Shown: positions 30,131 to 40,316, numbered from the stretch's first letter. The stretch is 64,000 nucleotides of DNA from Pantoea wallisii (GCF_002095485.1 NZ_MLFS01000002.1:88026-152025); one strand, 5' to 3'. The notes: a model not told the origin generated them from the sequence alone. Numbers and translations: made by a program.

Positions 30131-30151
30131 GCTGCCCGCTCCCTTCAGGTT

Positions 30152-30177
30152 AACGCCGGCACAGTCCGGCGTTTTTA
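30152..30177 (+). terminator. Rho-independent terminator after fadD
   Basis: AACGCCGG and CCGGCGTT form an 8-bp stem with a CACAGT loop, followed by TTTATTGCTTTT. The U-rich tract also precedes rnd; in E. coli a U-rich element before rnd aids its translation. Confidence 0.8.
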
Positions 30178-30228
30178 TTGCTTTTAACATGGAGCGCTGC
30201 GCGGAGTTTGCCGCAGCGAGAACATAAC

Positions 30229-31350
30229 GTGAATTACACCCTGATCGACCAAAACGACCAACTGGCTGCCGTGTGCCAGCAGGCACGCCAGCACGCCGCC
30301 GTGGCGCTGGATACTGAATTTGTGCGGACCCGCACCTACTATCCTCAGCTGGGGCTGATTCAGCTGTTTGATGGCGAGCAACTGGTTCTGATCGATCCCT
30401 TGCCTATCAGTGACTGGGCGCCTTTTGTTGCTCTGCTGCAGGATAAGCAGGTCACCAAATTCCTGCACGCCGGTGGCGAAGACCTTGAGGTATTTCTGCA
30501 CCGCTTTGCCTGCCTGCCTGACCCGATGATCGATACGCAAATTCTGGCGGCGTTTGCCGGCCAGCCGCTGTCGTGGGGCTTTGCCTCAATGGTTAATCAC
30601 TTTACCCGGATTGAGCTGGATAAGAGCGAAGCGCGTACCGACTGGCTGGCCCGTCCGCTGACCGAGCGTCAGTGCCAGTATGCGGCTGCCGATGTGGCCT
30701 ACCTGTTGCCGATCGCGCATCAGTTGGTGGCGCAGACGGAGGCCGCAGGCAATATGGCGGCAGCGCTGAGCGAGTGCGAGACGCTGTGCCAGCGGCGTCT
30801 GGATGTGCTGCAGCCGGAGGAGGCGTGGCGCGATATCACCAATGCCTGGCAGCTGCGTCCGCGTCAGCTGGCGGCGCTGCAGCGTCTGGCGGCCTGGCGC
30901 CTGAACATTGCCCGACAGAAAGATATGGCGGTTAACTTTGTGGTGCGTGAAGAGAATCTGTGGAAGGTCGCGCGCTTTATGCCGGGCAGCCTGGGCGAGC
31001 TTGACCATCTGGGTTTGAACGGCCATGAAATTCGCTTCCACGGCAAAGCGCTGGTCGCTATGGTGGCGGAAGCGCAGGCGCAGGATGAAGCTACGCTGCC
31101 GGCACCGCTGCCGAACCTGATCGATCATGCGCACTATAAGCAGGCGTTCAAAGCCATCAAGGCGCTGGTGCTCAAGGTGAGTGAAGAGACGGGTTACAGC
31201 CAGGAGCTCCTGGCTTCACGGCGCCAGATTAATCAGGTGCTGAGCGTACACTGGGGGCTGAAAAGCACGACACGAACGCCGGAGCTGTTAACCGGCTGGC
31301 GGGGCGAGGTGCTGAAAGCAGGCATCGACGAGATTTTACAGGCGCTGTAA
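30229..31350 (+). CDS. rnd: Ribonuclease D
   Basis: RNase D is a 3'-5' exoribonuclease that trims tRNA precursors. The 373-residue product has the DEDD exonuclease domain (LDTEFVRTRTYYPQ, FLHAGGEDLEVF, DTQILAAF, YAAADVAYL) and two HRDC-like domains (ITNAWQLRPRQLAALQRL and a C-terminal repeat). GTG 30229 gives MNYTLIDQND, aligning with E. coli, whose gene also uses a non-ATG start. The frame extends upstream to 30178 without homology. It is convergent with minE, and a perfect terminator lies between. Confidence 0.94.
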   Translation: MNYTLIDQNDQLAAVCQQARQHAAVALDTEFVRTRTYYPQLGLIQLFDGEQLVLIDPLPISDWAPFVALLQDKQVTKFLHAGGEDLEVFLHRFACLPDPMIDTQILAAFAGQPLSWGFASMVNHFTRIELDKSEARTDWLARPLTERQCQYAAADVAYLLPIAHQLVAQTEAAGNMAAALSECETLCQRRLDVLQPEEAWRDITNAWQLRPRQLAALQRLAAWRLNIARQKDMAVNFVVREENLWKVARFMPGSLGELDHLGLNGHEIRFHGKALVAMVAEAQAQDEATLPAPLPNLIDHAHYKQAFKAIKALVLKVSEETGYSQELLASRRQINQVLSVHWGLKSTTRTPELLTGWRGEVLKAGIDEILQAL

Positions 31351-31358
31351 GCCGCACG

Positions 31359-31388
31359 TTTTCCCCTGCGCGGTGACGCAGGGGAAAA
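31359..31388. terminator. Bidirectional terminator between rnd and minE
   Basis: TTTTCCCCTGCG and CGCAGGGGAAAA form a 12-bp perfect stem with a CGGTGA loop. A T-run ends the hairpin on each strand. Confidence 0.85.
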
Positions 31389-31405
31389 TCATGAGCCGGC
31401 TTCTG

Positions 31406-31675
31406 TCATTTAGGGACGTCTTCCGTCTCCGGCAGGGTCACGTTGAGCTCAAGGATAGAGATATCATCCCCTTTCTGATCCAGCTGTACCGTGACCATAT
31501 CCGGGTCAATTTTCACGTATTTACAGATCACTTCCAGAATATCGCGCTTCAGCTGCGGCAGGTAGTGGGGCTCACTGTCGCCCCTTCTGCGTTCGGCCAC
31601 GATGATTTGCAGCCGTTCCTTGGCGATGTTGGCTGTGTTCTTCTTACGGGATAAAAAGAAATCAAGTAATGCCAT
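31406..31675 (-). CDS. minE: Cell division topological specificity factor MinE
   Basis: MinE stimulates the MinD ATPase and drives pole-to-pole oscillation, so that MinC blocks division only away from mid-cell. The 89-residue product has the N-terminal membrane-targeting and anti-MinCD segment ([20 protein letters not shown]) and the beta-rich dimerisation domain ([13 protein letters not shown]). The start is 3 bp after minD. It is the last gene of minCDE. Length is normal (E. coli 88). Confidence 0.98.
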   Translation of the reverse strand: MALLDFFLSRKKNTANIAKERLQIIVAERRRGDSEPHYLPQLKRDILEVICKYVKIDPDMVTVQLDQKGDDISILELNVTLPETEDVPK

Positions 31676-31678
31676 TGG

Positions 31679-32491
31679 TTATCCCCCGAACAGGCGTTTC
31701 AGGAAACCCTTCTTCTCTTCTTCAATAAAGCGGAAGGGGCGTTCTTCGCCAAGCAGGCGGTCTACGGTATCAGCATACGCTTTACCGGCGTCAGAGTTCG
31801 CATCAAGGATCACGGGCTCACCCTGGTTAGAGGCGCGCAGCACTGACTGATCTTCCGGAATCACGCCGACCAGCGGAATGCGCAGAATCTCCAGCACATC
31901 TTCCATGCTCAGCATGTCGCCACGGGTTACGCGGCCCGGGTTGTAACGGGTCAGCAGCAGGTGCTCTTTCACCGGCTCCTGGCTGTTTTCTGCACGACGT
32001 GATTTGGAGGAGATGATGCCGAGGATGCGGTCAGAGTCACGCACGGAAGAGACTTCCGGGTTGGTGGTGATGATCGCCTCATCGGCAAAGTAGAGCGCCA
32101 TCAGCGCACCGGTTTCGATACCGGCCGGCGAATCGCAGACGATGAAGTCAAACTCCATGGCGGTCAGGTCGTTCAGGACTTTCTCTACGCCTTCACGCGT
32201 CAGTGCGTCTTTATCGCGGGTTTGTGAAGCCGGCAGAATGTAAAGCTGCTCGGTGCGCTTATCGCGGATCAGCGCCTGGTTCAGGGTGGCATCGCCCTGG
32301 ATGACGTTAACAAAGTCATACACGACGCGGCGTTCACAGCCCATGATCAGATCAAGGTTACGCAGACCGATATCAAAATCGATCACGACGGTTTTTTTGC
32401 CCTTCTGCGCTAACCCTGTGGCGATGGCCGCGCTTGACGTGGTCTTGCCAACGCCCCCTTTACCTGATGTAACTACAATAATGCGTGCCAT
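31679..32491 (-). CDS. minD: Septum site-determining ATPase MinD
   Basis: MinD is a membrane-associated ParA-type ATPase that recruits MinC and MinE. The 270-residue product has the deviant Walker A SGKGGVGKTTSS (K11 and K16), the CDSPAGIE switch and a C-terminal amphipathic membrane helix (KKGFLKRLFGG). ATG 32491 follows AAGGAAATCAACATTT. It lies 33 bp after minC and 3 bp before minE. Length equals E. coli. Confidence 0.98.
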   Translation of the reverse strand: MARIIVVTSGKGGVGKTTSSAAIATGLAQKGKKTVVIDFDIGLRNLDLIMGCERRVVYDFVNVIQGDATLNQALIRDKRTEQLYILPASQTRDKDALTREGVEKVLNDLTAMEFDFIVCDSPAGIETGALMALYFADEAIITTNPEVSSVRDSDRILGIISSKSRRAENSQEPVKEHLLLTRYNPGRVTRGDMLSMEDVLEILRIPLVGVIPEDQSVLRASNQGEPVILDANSDAGKAYADTVDRLLGEERPFRFIEEEKKGFLKRLFGG

Positions 32492-32524
32492 AAATGTTGA
32501 TTTCCTTAACGAAAGAAAAGGGGC

Positions 32525-33229
32525 CTAATTAAGTGTCTGGATAGTGAGCGCGCCGTCTGTTAAACACAGCCGCGCCGCTTTCCCGAAGAATTCCGCCGGA
32601 ATCTGATCCATGATCCAATACTCTCCGGCAATGGAGACCAACTCTGCGGCGAGGTTGGTACTAAAAATCTGGCAGTCACGATCGCCGCTGGCGCCCGCCA
32701 GCGCACGGCCGCGCATCATGCCATAAATATGGATGTTGCCGTCTGCCACCAGCTCTGCACCGGCGCTGACGCTGCTGGTCACGATAAGATCGGCATTGCG
32801 CGCGTAAATCTGCTGTCCTGAGCGTACCGGCGTATTCACGATGCGCGTTTTGCTGGCCGTTTCAACCACCGCAGGCGGCGCAATCGCTTCGGCTTCCGGT
32901 GCGTCGGGAAGTTTACGGTTCTCCTTGCCTTCGGACAGAACCGGTAAGCCGGCGCGGGCAATCATCTTTTTCAGGGCTTCATCTTTACAGCCGCTGACGC
33001 CAACGATACGTAAACCGGTGGCACTGACCGCCTGCTGCATCTGCTTCCAGTTGATCTCGCCATTCAGCGCGGACACGTTCAGCACAACCGGGGCATTGAG
33101 CAGAAAAGCCGGCGCCTGGTCGATCTTGTCCTGCAGCGCCTGACGAATCACCTCGGGTTGCGAATGGTGCAGATGAACAACTGACAGGGTAAAACTGCTG
33201 CCCTTGAATTCGATTGGCGATTGCGACAT
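32525..33229 (-). CDS. minC: Septum site-determining protein MinC
   Basis: MinC inhibits FtsZ polymerisation. The 234-residue product has the N-terminal FtsZ-binding domain ([15 protein letters not shown]), a flexible linker rich in Glu/Pro/Ala (about 105-125) and the C-terminal beta-helix that binds MinD ([37 protein letters not shown]). ATG 33229 aligns with E. coli MSNTPIELKG. It heads the minCDE operon and is divergent from ycgL across 153 bp. Confidence 0.97.
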   Translation of the reverse strand: MSQSPIEFKGSSFTLSVVHLHHSQPEVIRQALQDKIDQAPAFLLNAPVVLNVSALNGEINWKQMQQAVSATGLRIVGVSGCKDEALKKMIARAGLPVLSEGKENRKLPDAPEAEAIAPPAVVETASKTRIVNTPVRSGQQIYARNADLIVTSSVSAGAELVADGNIHIYGMMRGRALAGASGDRDCQIFSTNLAAELVSIAGEYWIMDQIPAEFFGKAARLCLTDGALTIQTLN

Positions 33230-33382
33230 CTGTGCTGGCTCAGTCCTGTTTTACGACCTGAAGATGAACGTCGATAAAATCGGCATTAACATCAGCAGGT
33301 CAATATTCGAAGTTCTGCAAGCATGTTATAGTTACTGCTATATTCAGGCAAGTGACGCCCATGGTTAATTCGAGTAAAAAAT

Positions 33383-33658
33383 ATGTTTTGTGTGATCTAT
33401 AGAAGCCCGCAACGCGAACAGACTTATCTTTATGTAGAAAAAAAAGACGATTTTTCGCGCGTTCCGGAGGAGTTGCTGCGTGGCTTTGGCAAACCGCAGC
33501 TTGCGATGGTGCTGTCGCTCGACAAGCGTGACAAGCTGGCTAACGCGGATATCAATAAAGTGAAGCAGGGTTTAAGCGAGCAGGGTTATTATTTGCAAAT
33601 CCCACCGCCGGTCGAAAGTTTGCTCAACATTCACCTTGAACAGGGTAAAGAAGTTTAA
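33383..33658 (+). CDS. ycgL: YcgL-domain protein
   Basis: The 91-residue product is a complete YcgL domain ([45 protein letters not shown]). E. coli YcgL is longer at both ends. ATG 33383 gives the conserved MFCVIYRS. It stands divergent from minC, as in many gamma-proteobacteria. The biochemical role is unknown. The 266 bp after it are AT-rich and show no gene. Confidence 0.9.
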   Translation: MFCVIYRSPQREQTYLYVEKKDDFSRVPEELLRGFGKPQLAMVLSLDKRDKLANADINKVKQGLSEQGYYLQIPPPVESLLNIHLEQGKEV

Positions 33659-33924
33659 TTCAGATTCATCTGTAAAAATATATCCTGTAAATATAATCAG
33701 TGCTCTGCCATTAATTACTCGCCCGCATTAATTCTTATTGTGGGCAATTATCGCCAGCGAAAGTAGATAGCGTGGTGAACAAATAACGACTTTTGGCAAT
33801 TTCCGTCACGCCGGTCGCGTTAAACCCGCTAATATATTCTTCCACAACCTGCCGCGTTCCGGCGGTTGTTCTGACTTCCCGCCAGCCTTACTGGCATCAA
33901 ACACAACTCAAGCAGGGGAATAGC

Positions 33925-34584
33925 ATGTATCAGCATCGTAACTGGCAGGGCGCTCTGTTGGACTATCCGATCAGCAAAGTGGTTTGCGTTGGCAGCAACT
34001 ATGCGAAGCATATTAAGGAGATGGGCAGCGCCACGCCGGCAGAACCCGTGGTGTTCATTAAACCGGAAACGGCGGTCTGTGACCTGCGCCAGCCGCTGTC
34101 GATCCCGGCTAATTTCGGCGAGGTGCATCATGAAGTTGAGCTGGCGGTGCTGATTGGCGCCACCCTGAAGCAGGCAACGGAAGAGCACGTGGCCAAAGCG
34201 ATTGCCGGTTATGGTGTGGCGCTGGATCTGACCCTGCGCGATCTGCAGGCGGGCTTTAAGAAGGCCGGTCAGCCGTGGGAGAGAGCCAAGAGCTTTGATA
34301 ATGCCTGTCCGCTCTCCGGTTTTATCCCGGTGGCCGAGTTCAGCGGCGATCCGCAGGATACCGAGCTGAAGCTGGTGATTAACGGGGAAGTACGGCAGCA
34401 GGGCAGCACCGCCGATATGATCCATAAAATCCTGCCGCTGATTGCCTATATGAGCCAGTATTTCACCCTGCGCGCCGGTGACGTGATTCTGACCGGTACG
34501 CCGGAGGGCGTGGGCCCGCTGCGTTCAGGCGATAAGCTGGAGGTTTCTCTGGCGGGTCACGGTATTACCACGCGCGTGCTGTAA
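33925..34584 (+). CDS. ycgM: Fumarylacetoacetate hydrolase family protein YcgM
   Basis: The 219-residue product is a single FAH domain with [16 protein letters not shown], the metal-binding Glu region [21 protein letters not shown] and [11 protein letters not shown]. Related enzymes (FAHD1) act as oxaloacetate decarboxylases or acylpyruvases; which applies here is not known. ATG 33925 follows AGCAGGGGAATAGC; the longer frame from 33793 lacks homology. YcgN follows past a terminator. Confidence 0.92.
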   Translation: MYQHRNWQGALLDYPISKVVCVGSNYAKHIKEMGSATPAEPVVFIKPETAVCDLRQPLSIPANFGEVHHEVELAVLIGATLKQATEEHVAKAIAGYGVALDLTLRDLQAGFKKAGQPWERAKSFDNACPLSGFIPVAEFSGDPQDTELKLVINGEVRQQGSTADMIHKILPLIAYMSQYFTLRAGDVILTGTPEGVGPLRSGDKLEVSLAGHGITTRVL

Positions 34585-34595
34585 TACTTGCATCT

Positions 34596-34628
34596 CCGCA
34601 CCTGAAGCTTTATAAGGTGCGGTTTTGT
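34596..34628 (+). terminator. Terminator after ycgM
   Basis: CCGCACCT and AGGTGCGG form an 8-bp stem around an 11-base loop, followed by TTTTGTT. It lies 11 bp past the ycgM stop. Confidence 0.7.
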
Positions 34629-34649
34629 TGCACAACCCGGACCGCCACT

Positions 34650-35096
34650 ATGACCGAACAACCTTTCTGGCAGACAAAACGCCTTGACCAAATGAACGAC
34701 GCAGAGTGGGAATCGCTGTGTGACGGCTGCGGGCAGTGCTGTCTGAATAAGTTGCAGGATGCGGATACCGATGAGATTTACTTCACTAACGTCGCCTGCA
34801 ATCAGCTGAACATCAAGACCTGCCAGTGCCGTAACTATGAGCGCCGCTTTGAGTATGAAGAGGATTGCATCAAGCTGACGCGTGAGAATCTGACCACGTT
34901 TAACTGGCTGCCGCGCACCTGCGCATATCGCCTGTTAGGTGAAGGCAAGGGGTTGCCGCAGTGGCATCCGCTGATTGCCGGTTCGAAGAGGGCGATGCAT
35001 GCGCAGCGTATCTCGGTGCGCTTTATTGCGGTGCGCGAGAGTGAAGTGCGTGACTGGGAAGATCACATCATTGACCGGCCGGATCGCAACGGCTGA
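34650..35096 (+). CDS. ycgN: UPF0260 Cys-cluster protein YcgN
   Basis: The 148-residue product has the family motif [11 protein letters not shown] and further cysteines ([27 protein letters not shown]), eight or more in all, which suggests metal or iron-sulfur binding as in the CxxCxxxCC zinc/iron-chelating family. ATG 34650 gives [15 protein letters not shown], five residues shorter than E. coli. It is cytoplasmic and of unknown function. It converges with dsbB, with a terminator between. Confidence 0.9.
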   Translation: MTEQPFWQTKRLDQMNDAEWESLCDGCGQCCLNKLQDADTDEIYFTNVACNQLNIKTCQCRNYERRFEYEEDCIKLTRENLTTFNWLPRTCAYRLLGEGKGLPQWHPLIAGSKRAMHAQRISVRFIAVRESEVRDWEDHIIDRPDRNG

Positions 35097-35103
35097 CAAA
35101 AAA

Positions 35104-35125
35104 ACAGGCAGCTGCGGCTGCCTGT
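35104..35125. terminator. Terminator between ycgN and dsbB
   Basis: ACAGGCAG and CTGCCTGT form an 8-bp stem with a CTGCGG loop. A run of A precedes it and GTTGTTT follows, so it may work in both directions. Confidence 0.75.
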
Positions 35126-35136
35126 GTTGTTTCTGC

Positions 35137-35667
35137 TTAGCGCCCGAACAGGTCGCGGCGTTTTGGCTTAAAGGGTTGGGCAATCACCACCAGCGCACCT
35201 ACAAGCAGATAAGCGGCGAAGATAACGATCATCCACTGCGGCATGCTCCAGGTGAGGAAGGTCCAGCCACGCTCCGCGCAATCACCGCTGGCGACAAAGA
35301 CCGAAGGCAGCCACTTATCCAGCGGCAGCCAGCTCGGGAAGCGGGCGGCGAAATCGCAGGTGACAAATGGGTTAGGGTGCAGCTGAATCATGGTGTGTTC
35401 ATACGAGAGGCGTAACCCCTCGATCGCACTGTAGAGCCAGATCACTATCGCTACCCAGCGCAGTGGCGTTTTCGGGGCAATCGCACCGACGATGCCTGCG
35501 CCCATGACGCCAAAAAGGGCACAACGTTCGTAGATACACATCACGCAGGGTTTGAGCCCCATGACGTGTTGAAAGAACAGCGCAACCAGTTCAAAAGCGA
35601 GTGCAGTTAGCGCCAGTAATAACCAGGCACCGCGTCCACGCGAGCATTGATTCAAGTATCGCAACAT
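35137..35667 (-). CDS. dsbB: Disulfide bond formation protein DsbB
   Basis: DsbB is a four-helix inner-membrane enzyme that reoxidises DsbA and passes electrons to quinones. The 176-residue product equals E. coli in length and keeps both redox pairs at the same positions: C41/C44 in [10 protein letters not shown] and C104/C130 in FVTCDF and ASGDCAE. ATG 35667 gives [13 protein letters not shown]. In E. coli nhaB lies next to it; here fadR follows after about 310 bp with no nhaB. Confidence 0.97.
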   Translation of the reverse strand: MLRYLNQCSRGRGAWLLLALTALAFELVALFFQHVMGLKPCVMCIYERCALFGVMGAGIVGAIAPKTPLRWVAIVIWLYSAIEGLRLSYEHTMIQLHPNPFVTCDFAARFPSWLPLDKWLPSVFVASGDCAERGWTFLTWSMPQWMIVIFAAYLLVGALVVIAQPFKPKRRDLFGR

Positions 35668-35976
35668 ATTGCCTATCCAGTAGCCATCAATGTCTGGCAG
35701 TGTAAACCAAAAGCGTACCCGTGCCAGCCTGGCAACGGGGAAAAATCATGTATAAAAATGACTTAACCCTGATCCAGGCCAATAAATGCCTGTGGATCGC
35801 ACACGGCATCAAAAGTGTCGCGATAAGCGCAGCGCAGGTTATGGCATTTTCAGACCTATTGCCGCTGAATTTTGCGCCAGCGCGCGCTTTTAATCAGTTC
35901 GCAGGCTATTTCCGCTATATCCCCTCTGGTATGATGAGTATCATTACGACAAAGAAAGCAATGAGAAATAAATGCT
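35668..35976. other. dsbB-fadR intergenic region without nhaB
   Basis: An 88-codon frame (35721-35987) crosses the region but has no recognisable protein features and overlaps the fadR start, so I do not call it. The region probably carries the divergent dsbB and fadR promoters. Confidence 0.5.
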
Positions 35977-36696
35977 ATGGTGATTAAGGCACAGAGCCCT
36001 GCAGGATTCGCTGAAGAGTACATAATTGAAAGCATCTGGAACAGCCGTTTTCCGCCAGGGTCGATCCTTCCTGCCGAACGTGAGCTTTCTGAACTGATTG
36101 GCGTGACCAGAACCACGCTGCGTGAAGTGCTGCAGCGCCTGGCGCGCGATGGCTGGCTGACCATTCAGCACGGTAAACCCACGCGCGTTAATGATTTCTG
36201 GGAAACGTCTGGCCTCAATATCCTTGAAACGCTCGCCCGCCTCGATCACGATAGCGTGCCGCAGCTGATTGATAATCTGCTTTCGGTACGTACCAATATC
36301 TCCTCTATTTTTATCAGCCGTGCACTGCGTCACCATCCGGAAAAAGCCCGTGAGGTGCTGGAGAGTGCCCTGAGTGAACACGATCAGGCTGAAGCTTACA
36401 CCGAGCTGGATTACCGCGTGTTTCGCGGTCTGGCCTTTGCGTCCGGCAATCCGATTTATGGCCTGATTCTGAACGGTCTGAAAGGGCTGTATACCCGTGT
36501 AGGCCGCCACTACTTCTCAAATCCGGAAGCCCGCGAAGTGGCGCGCACCTTCTATCGCCAGCTGGCCGATTTGTGCGGCCAGCAGCCGACGCAGGATCAG
36601 ATCGTGGATTGCGTACGCGCGTATGGCCGTCGCAGCGGTGAGATCTGGCACAGCATGCAGAAGAGCATGCCGGATGATTTAGGCAGTAAGCGCTGA
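35977..36696 (+). CDS. fadR: Fatty-acid metabolism regulator FadR
   Basis: FadR is a GntR-family dimer that represses fad genes and activates fabA/fabB; long-chain acyl-CoA releases it from DNA. The 239-residue product equals E. coli in length. The winged helix (about 10-75) includes [20 protein letters not shown] and the wing QHGKPTRVN, and the C-terminal all-helical domain binds acyl-CoA. ATG 35977 gives [21 protein letters not shown] matching operator lies at 28368 before fadD. A palindromic element follows the gene. Confidence 0.97.
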   Translation: MVIKAQSPAGFAEEYIIESIWNSRFPPGSILPAERELSELIGVTRTTLREVLQRLARDGWLTIQHGKPTRVNDFWETSGLNILETLARLDHDSVPQLIDNLLSVRTNISSIFISRALRHHPEKAREVLESALSEHDQAEAYTELDYRVFRGLAFASGNPIYGLILNGLKGLYTRVGRHYFSNPEAREVARTFYRQLADLCGQQPTQDQIVDCVRAYGRRSGEIWHSMQKSMPDDLGSKR

Positions 36697-36750
36697 CATA
36701 CTCTTCGCTGGACTCAACGTTACGACACAGCAACGCCGATGCTTGAAGGA

Positions 36751-36856
36751 AGAAGGCATGTTGCGCTAAGCCGGACGTCACGCGGCAGGGATGCCGCGTG
36801 CCGAGGCTTGCAGGGATGCGGGTGTTGCCGTTCCGGGCGTGTGCAACATGCCTTCT
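36751..36856. repeat. Nested palindromic element after fadR
   Basis: A perfect 14-bp inverted repeat (AGAAGGCATGTTGC at 36751-36764, GCAACATGCCTTCT at 36843-36856) encloses CCGGA/TCCGG (36771, 36832) and a 9-bp perfect hairpin CACGCGGCA-GGGA-TGCCGCGTG (36779-36800). GCAGGGATGC occurs twice inside. The layout resembles enterobacterial intergenic repeat units (REP/ERIC-like), although it is not the ERIC consensus. No second copy was noticed in the window. Confidence 0.65.
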
Positions 36857-36937
36857 GACACAGTTGATAGCTTTCGCGGCGGTAATCCAGCAGGCTTTAA
36901 ACTTGCTAATGAGTGTCGCTAGATTTGTACATAAAAA

Positions 36938-36960
36938 AACCGGACCTTACTGGTCCGGTT
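36938..36960. terminator. Bidirectional terminator between fadR and ycgB
   Basis: AACCGGACC and GGTCCGGTT form a 9-bp perfect stem with a TTACT loop. The minus strand has a run of seven T directly after, serving ycgB. Confidence 0.88.
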
Positions 36961-36964
36961 GTTG

Positions 36965-38500
36965 TTACAGCACCGAGCCCCGCACCGGACACCGGTCCAG
37001 CAGCTCTACGCTGCCATCCTCATTCTGCTGCTCCAGATTGACGTCAAAGCCCCACAGGCGGTGCACATGTTTCAGCACCTCACGGCGGCTCTTATCCAGT
37101 GGCGCACGCTGCTGCGGGACATAACGCAGCGTCAGCGAGCGATCGCCCCGCAGGTCAACGTTATAGACCTGAATATTGGGCTCCAGATTACTCAGGTTAT
37201 ACTGCGCTGACAGCTGCTGGCGAATCGCACGATAACCGGCCTCATCATGAATCGCCGCAATCTCCAGATAGTTATTGCGATCGTCATCCATCACCGTAAA
37301 CAAACGGAAATCACGCATCACTTTGGGCGAGAGGAACTGGCTGATAAAGCTCTCATCTTTAAACTCGCGCATGGCGAAATGCAGCGTCTTCAGCCAGTCA
37401 GAACCGGCGATATCCGGGAACCAGTAACGATCCTCTTCCGTTGGCGACTGGCAGATACGCTTGATATCCTGGAACATCGCAAAGCCCAGCGCATAAGGGT
37501 TAATACCGTTATACCACTGGCTGTTATACGGCGGCTGGAACACCACGTTAGTGTGGCTATGCAAAAACTCCATCATAAAGCGCTCAGACACTTTCCCCTC
37601 ATCGTAGAGATGATTCAGGATGGTATAGTGCCAAAACGTTGCCCAGCCCTCGTTCATCACCTGCGTCTGTTTCTGCGGATAAAAATACTGGCTGACCTTA
37701 CGCACAATGCGCAGGACTTCGCGCTGCCACGGCTCCAGCAGCGGCGCATTCTTCTCCATAAAGTACAGCAAATTCTCCTGAGGCTCTGATGGATAGCGCG
37801 CCGCTTCAACCTGAGCAAACTCTTTCTCTTTGCGCGGCAGGGTGCGCCACAGCGTATTCACCTGGCTCTGCAGATACTCCTCGCGACTTTTTTGACGCGC
37901 TTTCTCCTCCTGCAGCGAAATCTTTTGCGGGCGCTTATACCGATCCACGCCGTAGTTCATCAGCGCATGACAGGAGTCCAGTAACCGCTCCACCACTTCA
38001 ACGCCATAACGCTCTTCACAATCAGAGATGTAGTTACGCGCAAACAGCAGGTAATCCACAATTGAACTGGCATCCGTCCAGCTGCGGAACAGATAGTTAT
38101 TCTTGAAAAAGGAGTTATGCCCGTAGCAGGCATGGGCCATCACCAGCGCCTGCATGGTCATTGTGTTCTCTTCCATCAGGTAAGCAATACAGGGGTTAGA
38201 GTTAATGACAATTTCGTAGGCGAGACCCTGCTGCCCGTGCTTGTAACGCTGTTCGGTTTCGATGAACTTCTTACCGAATGACCAGTGCGCGTAGTTGATG
38301 GGCATCCCGACGCTGGAGTAAGCGTCCATCATCTGTTCGGAGGTGATCACTTCGATTTGGTGCGGGTAAGTATCGAGCCCATAGCTTTTCGCCACCCGGT
38401 CGATCTCTGCCAGATAGACATCCAGCAGCTCAAAGGTCCAGTCGGGTCCATCACTGAGTCGTTTACTGCTTCGGGTTGGCTCGTCAAAGATTGTCGTCAT
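36965..38500 (-). CDS. ycgB: SpoVR family protein YcgB
   Basis: The 511-residue product is a full-length SpoVR-like protein (E. coli YcgB 510) with the conserved LSDGPDWTFELLD start, YPHQIEVITSEQMMDAY, ACYGHNSFFKNNYLF and NEGWATFWHYTILNHLYDEG. The His/Glu-rich segments (HACYGHNSFF, NEGWATFWH) look like a gluzincin-type metal site. The family is co-conserved with YeaH and YeaG, both in this window at 46804-50106, in bacteria where the three form an operon. ATG 38500 follows GAGGTGCGCT. The precise function is unknown. Confidence 0.94.
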   Translation of the reverse strand: MTTIFDEPTRSSKRLSDGPDWTFELLDVYLAEIDRVAKSYGLDTYPHQIEVITSEQMMDAYSSVGMPINYAHWSFGKKFIETEQRYKHGQQGLAYEIVINSNPCIAYLMEENTMTMQALVMAHACYGHNSFFKNNYLFRSWTDASSIVDYLLFARNYISDCEERYGVEVVERLLDSCHALMNYGVDRYKRPQKISLQEEKARQKSREEYLQSQVNTLWRTLPRKEKEFAQVEAARYPSEPQENLLYFMEKNAPLLEPWQREVLRIVRKVSQYFYPQKQTQVMNEGWATFWHYTILNHLYDEGKVSERFMMEFLHSHTNVVFQPPYNSQWYNGINPYALGFAMFQDIKRICQSPTEEDRYWFPDIAGSDWLKTLHFAMREFKDESFISQFLSPKVMRDFRLFTVMDDDRNNYLEIAAIHDEAGYRAIRQQLSAQYNLSNLEPNIQVYNVDLRGDRSLTLRYVPQQRAPLDKSRREVLKHVHRLWGFDVNLEQQNEDGSVELLDRCPVRGSVL

Positions 38501-38993
38501 AGCGCACCTCTGTTTTGCAAGCGGCAGGCCAGGGCCTGTCACGATCGTTTAAGGCTTCATCCTGAGAAAGACAGCCCAAAGGAACTGAGCGAACACTTCA
38601 ATGATAGTCCACTGTCGCTTATCCGATCGGTGAACTCAATCGAATTCTTTTGGCACAAAATCATCTTGTTAGCAGCGTAAAAGAGGCTGCTGTTGGCAGT
38701 TGCTGATATATAGCAACAAACCAGGATAATATCCTGTTTATAAGCGCTTTATATGAGAGCGGCGCTTTCTCCTGTAAAAAGAGAAAAGCACTGCCTGCCG
38801 CATAATAAACGGCTGGTTAATGGATTTTTGGCATAAAAAATTCTGATTTTTGACGGCGTGCATGATTTCAGTGTGCAGTTTGGTAAAAAACATGTGAAAT
38901 AACGCCGTCGAATGTAATATCAATCTGACTTTCTGGTTGTGCTGAATCAGAAGGTGATACCAGTTAATTATGCTTTGCCGCGAAGAGGGGCTT
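38501..38993. other. ycgB-dadA divergent intergenic region
   Basis: This 493-bp stretch is AT-rich (from about 38700 onward) and holds no supported gene. It must carry the promoters of ycgB and dadAX. In E. coli dadAX is controlled by Lrp and CRP; I could not pick out a clear CRP site. Confidence 0.5.
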
Positions 38994-40295
38994 ATGCGCG
39001 TAGTCATTTTAGGTAGTGGTGTAGTAGGAGTAGCCAGCGCGTGGTATCTGGCACAGGCAGGGCATGAGGTCACGGTCATCGACCGCCAGCCCGCAGCAGC
39101 GCTGGAGACCAGCGCTGGCAATGCCGGACAGATCTCACCGGGCTATGCCGCGCCCTGGGCCGCGCCTGGCGTGCCGCTCAAAGCCGTTAAATGGATGTTC
39201 CAGAAACATGCGCCGCTGGCGGTACGCCTTGATGGCAGTAAGTTCCAGCTGGAGTGGATGTGGAACATGCTGCGAAACTGCGACATGCGCCACTATCAGG
39301 AGAACAAAAGTCGCATGGTGCGCATTGCCGAGTACAGCCGCGACTGCCTGAAAGCGCTGCGCGCCAGCACCGGTATCGCTTATGAGGGACGTCAGGGCGG
39401 CACGCTGCAGCTTTTCCGTACTCAGCAGCAGTTTGACAGCGCCAGCAAAGACATGGCCGTCCTGAAAGAGGCCGGTGTGCCCTACGAACTGCTGGAGGCG
39501 CACCAGTTGCACAGCGTTGAGCCGGCGCTGGCTGCTACCGCGCACAAGCTTACCGGTGGGCTGCGCCTGCCCAACGATGAAACCGGGGATTGCCAGCTGT
39601 TTACCCAGCGTCTGGCCGCAATGGCCGCTGAGGCGGGCGTAACCTTCCGCTATAACCTTTCGGTGGATCAGTTATTACGCGAAGGTAACCGCATTTATGG
39701 TGTGAAGTGCGGTGACGAGGTGATCAAAGCCGATGCTTACGTTGTGGCGTTTGGATCTTACTCCACGGCACTGCTGCACGATATCGTTCAGATTCCGGTT
39801 TATCCGCTAAAGGGCTACTCGCTCACTATCCCGATCAAAAATCCACAGGCGGCACCGGTCTCTACCATTCTGGATGAGACCTATAAAGTGGCGGTCACAC
39901 GCTTTGACGATCGCATTCGCGTCGGCGGCATGGCGGAGATTGTTGGTTTTAACACCAAACTGTTACCGGCACGACGTGAAACGCTGGAGATGGTGGTCAG
40001 CGATCTCTATCCTGAAGGCGGTTTTACAGAACAGGCTACATTCTGGACCGGCCTGCGTCCGATGACACCCGATGGTACGCCAATTGTCGGGCGCACGCCG
40101 CTCTCCAATCTCTGGCTGAACACCGGGCACGGTACGCTGGGATGGACCATGGCCTGTGGATCCGGTCAGCTGCTGGCCGATTTGATATCCGGCCAGAAAC
40201 CGGCAATCGCCGCAGACGATCTCTCGGTGCTGCGCTATCTGCCGGGTTTTGCGCCACACTCCTCGCCGCTGCGTACCACCAGCGCCGCGCGCTGA
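38994..40295 (+). CDS. dadA: D-amino acid dehydrogenase DadA, small subunit
   Basis: DadA is a membrane-associated FAD enzyme that oxidises D-alanine and other D-amino acids to keto acids, feeding electrons to the respiratory chain. The 433-residue product has the FAD-binding [17 protein letters not shown] near the N-terminus, then [20 protein letters not shown], and a C-terminal [21 protein letters not shown] 38994 follows AAGAGGGG. DadX starts 21 bp after it, giving the L-alanine degradation pair (racemase then dehydrogenase). Confidence 0.97.
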   Translation: MRVVILGSGVVGVASAWYLAQAGHEVTVIDRQPAAALETSAGNAGQISPGYAAPWAAPGVPLKAVKWMFQKHAPLAVRLDGSKFQLEWMWNMLRNCDMRHYQENKSRMVRIAEYSRDCLKALRASTGIAYEGRQGGTLQLFRTQQQFDSASKDMAVLKEAGVPYELLEAHQLHSVEPALAATAHKLTGGLRLPNDETGDCQLFTQRLAAMAAEAGVTFRYNLSVDQLLREGNRIYGVKCGDEVIKADAYVVAFGSYSTALLHDIVQIPVYPLKGYSLTIPIKNPQAAPVSTILDETYKVAVTRFDDRIRVGGMAEIVGFNTKLLPARRETLEMVVSDLYPEGGFTEQATFWTGLRPMTPDGTPIVGRTPLSNLWLNTGHGTLGWTMACGSGQLLADLISGQKPAIAADDLSVLRYLPGFAPHSSPLRTTSAAR

Positions 40296-40316
40296 GACAT
40301 CAGGGAGAGTCACAAC

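Noticed and set aside
35721..35987. 88-codon frame between dsbB and fadR
   Set aside because: No homology, no good ribosome site, overlaps the fadR start.
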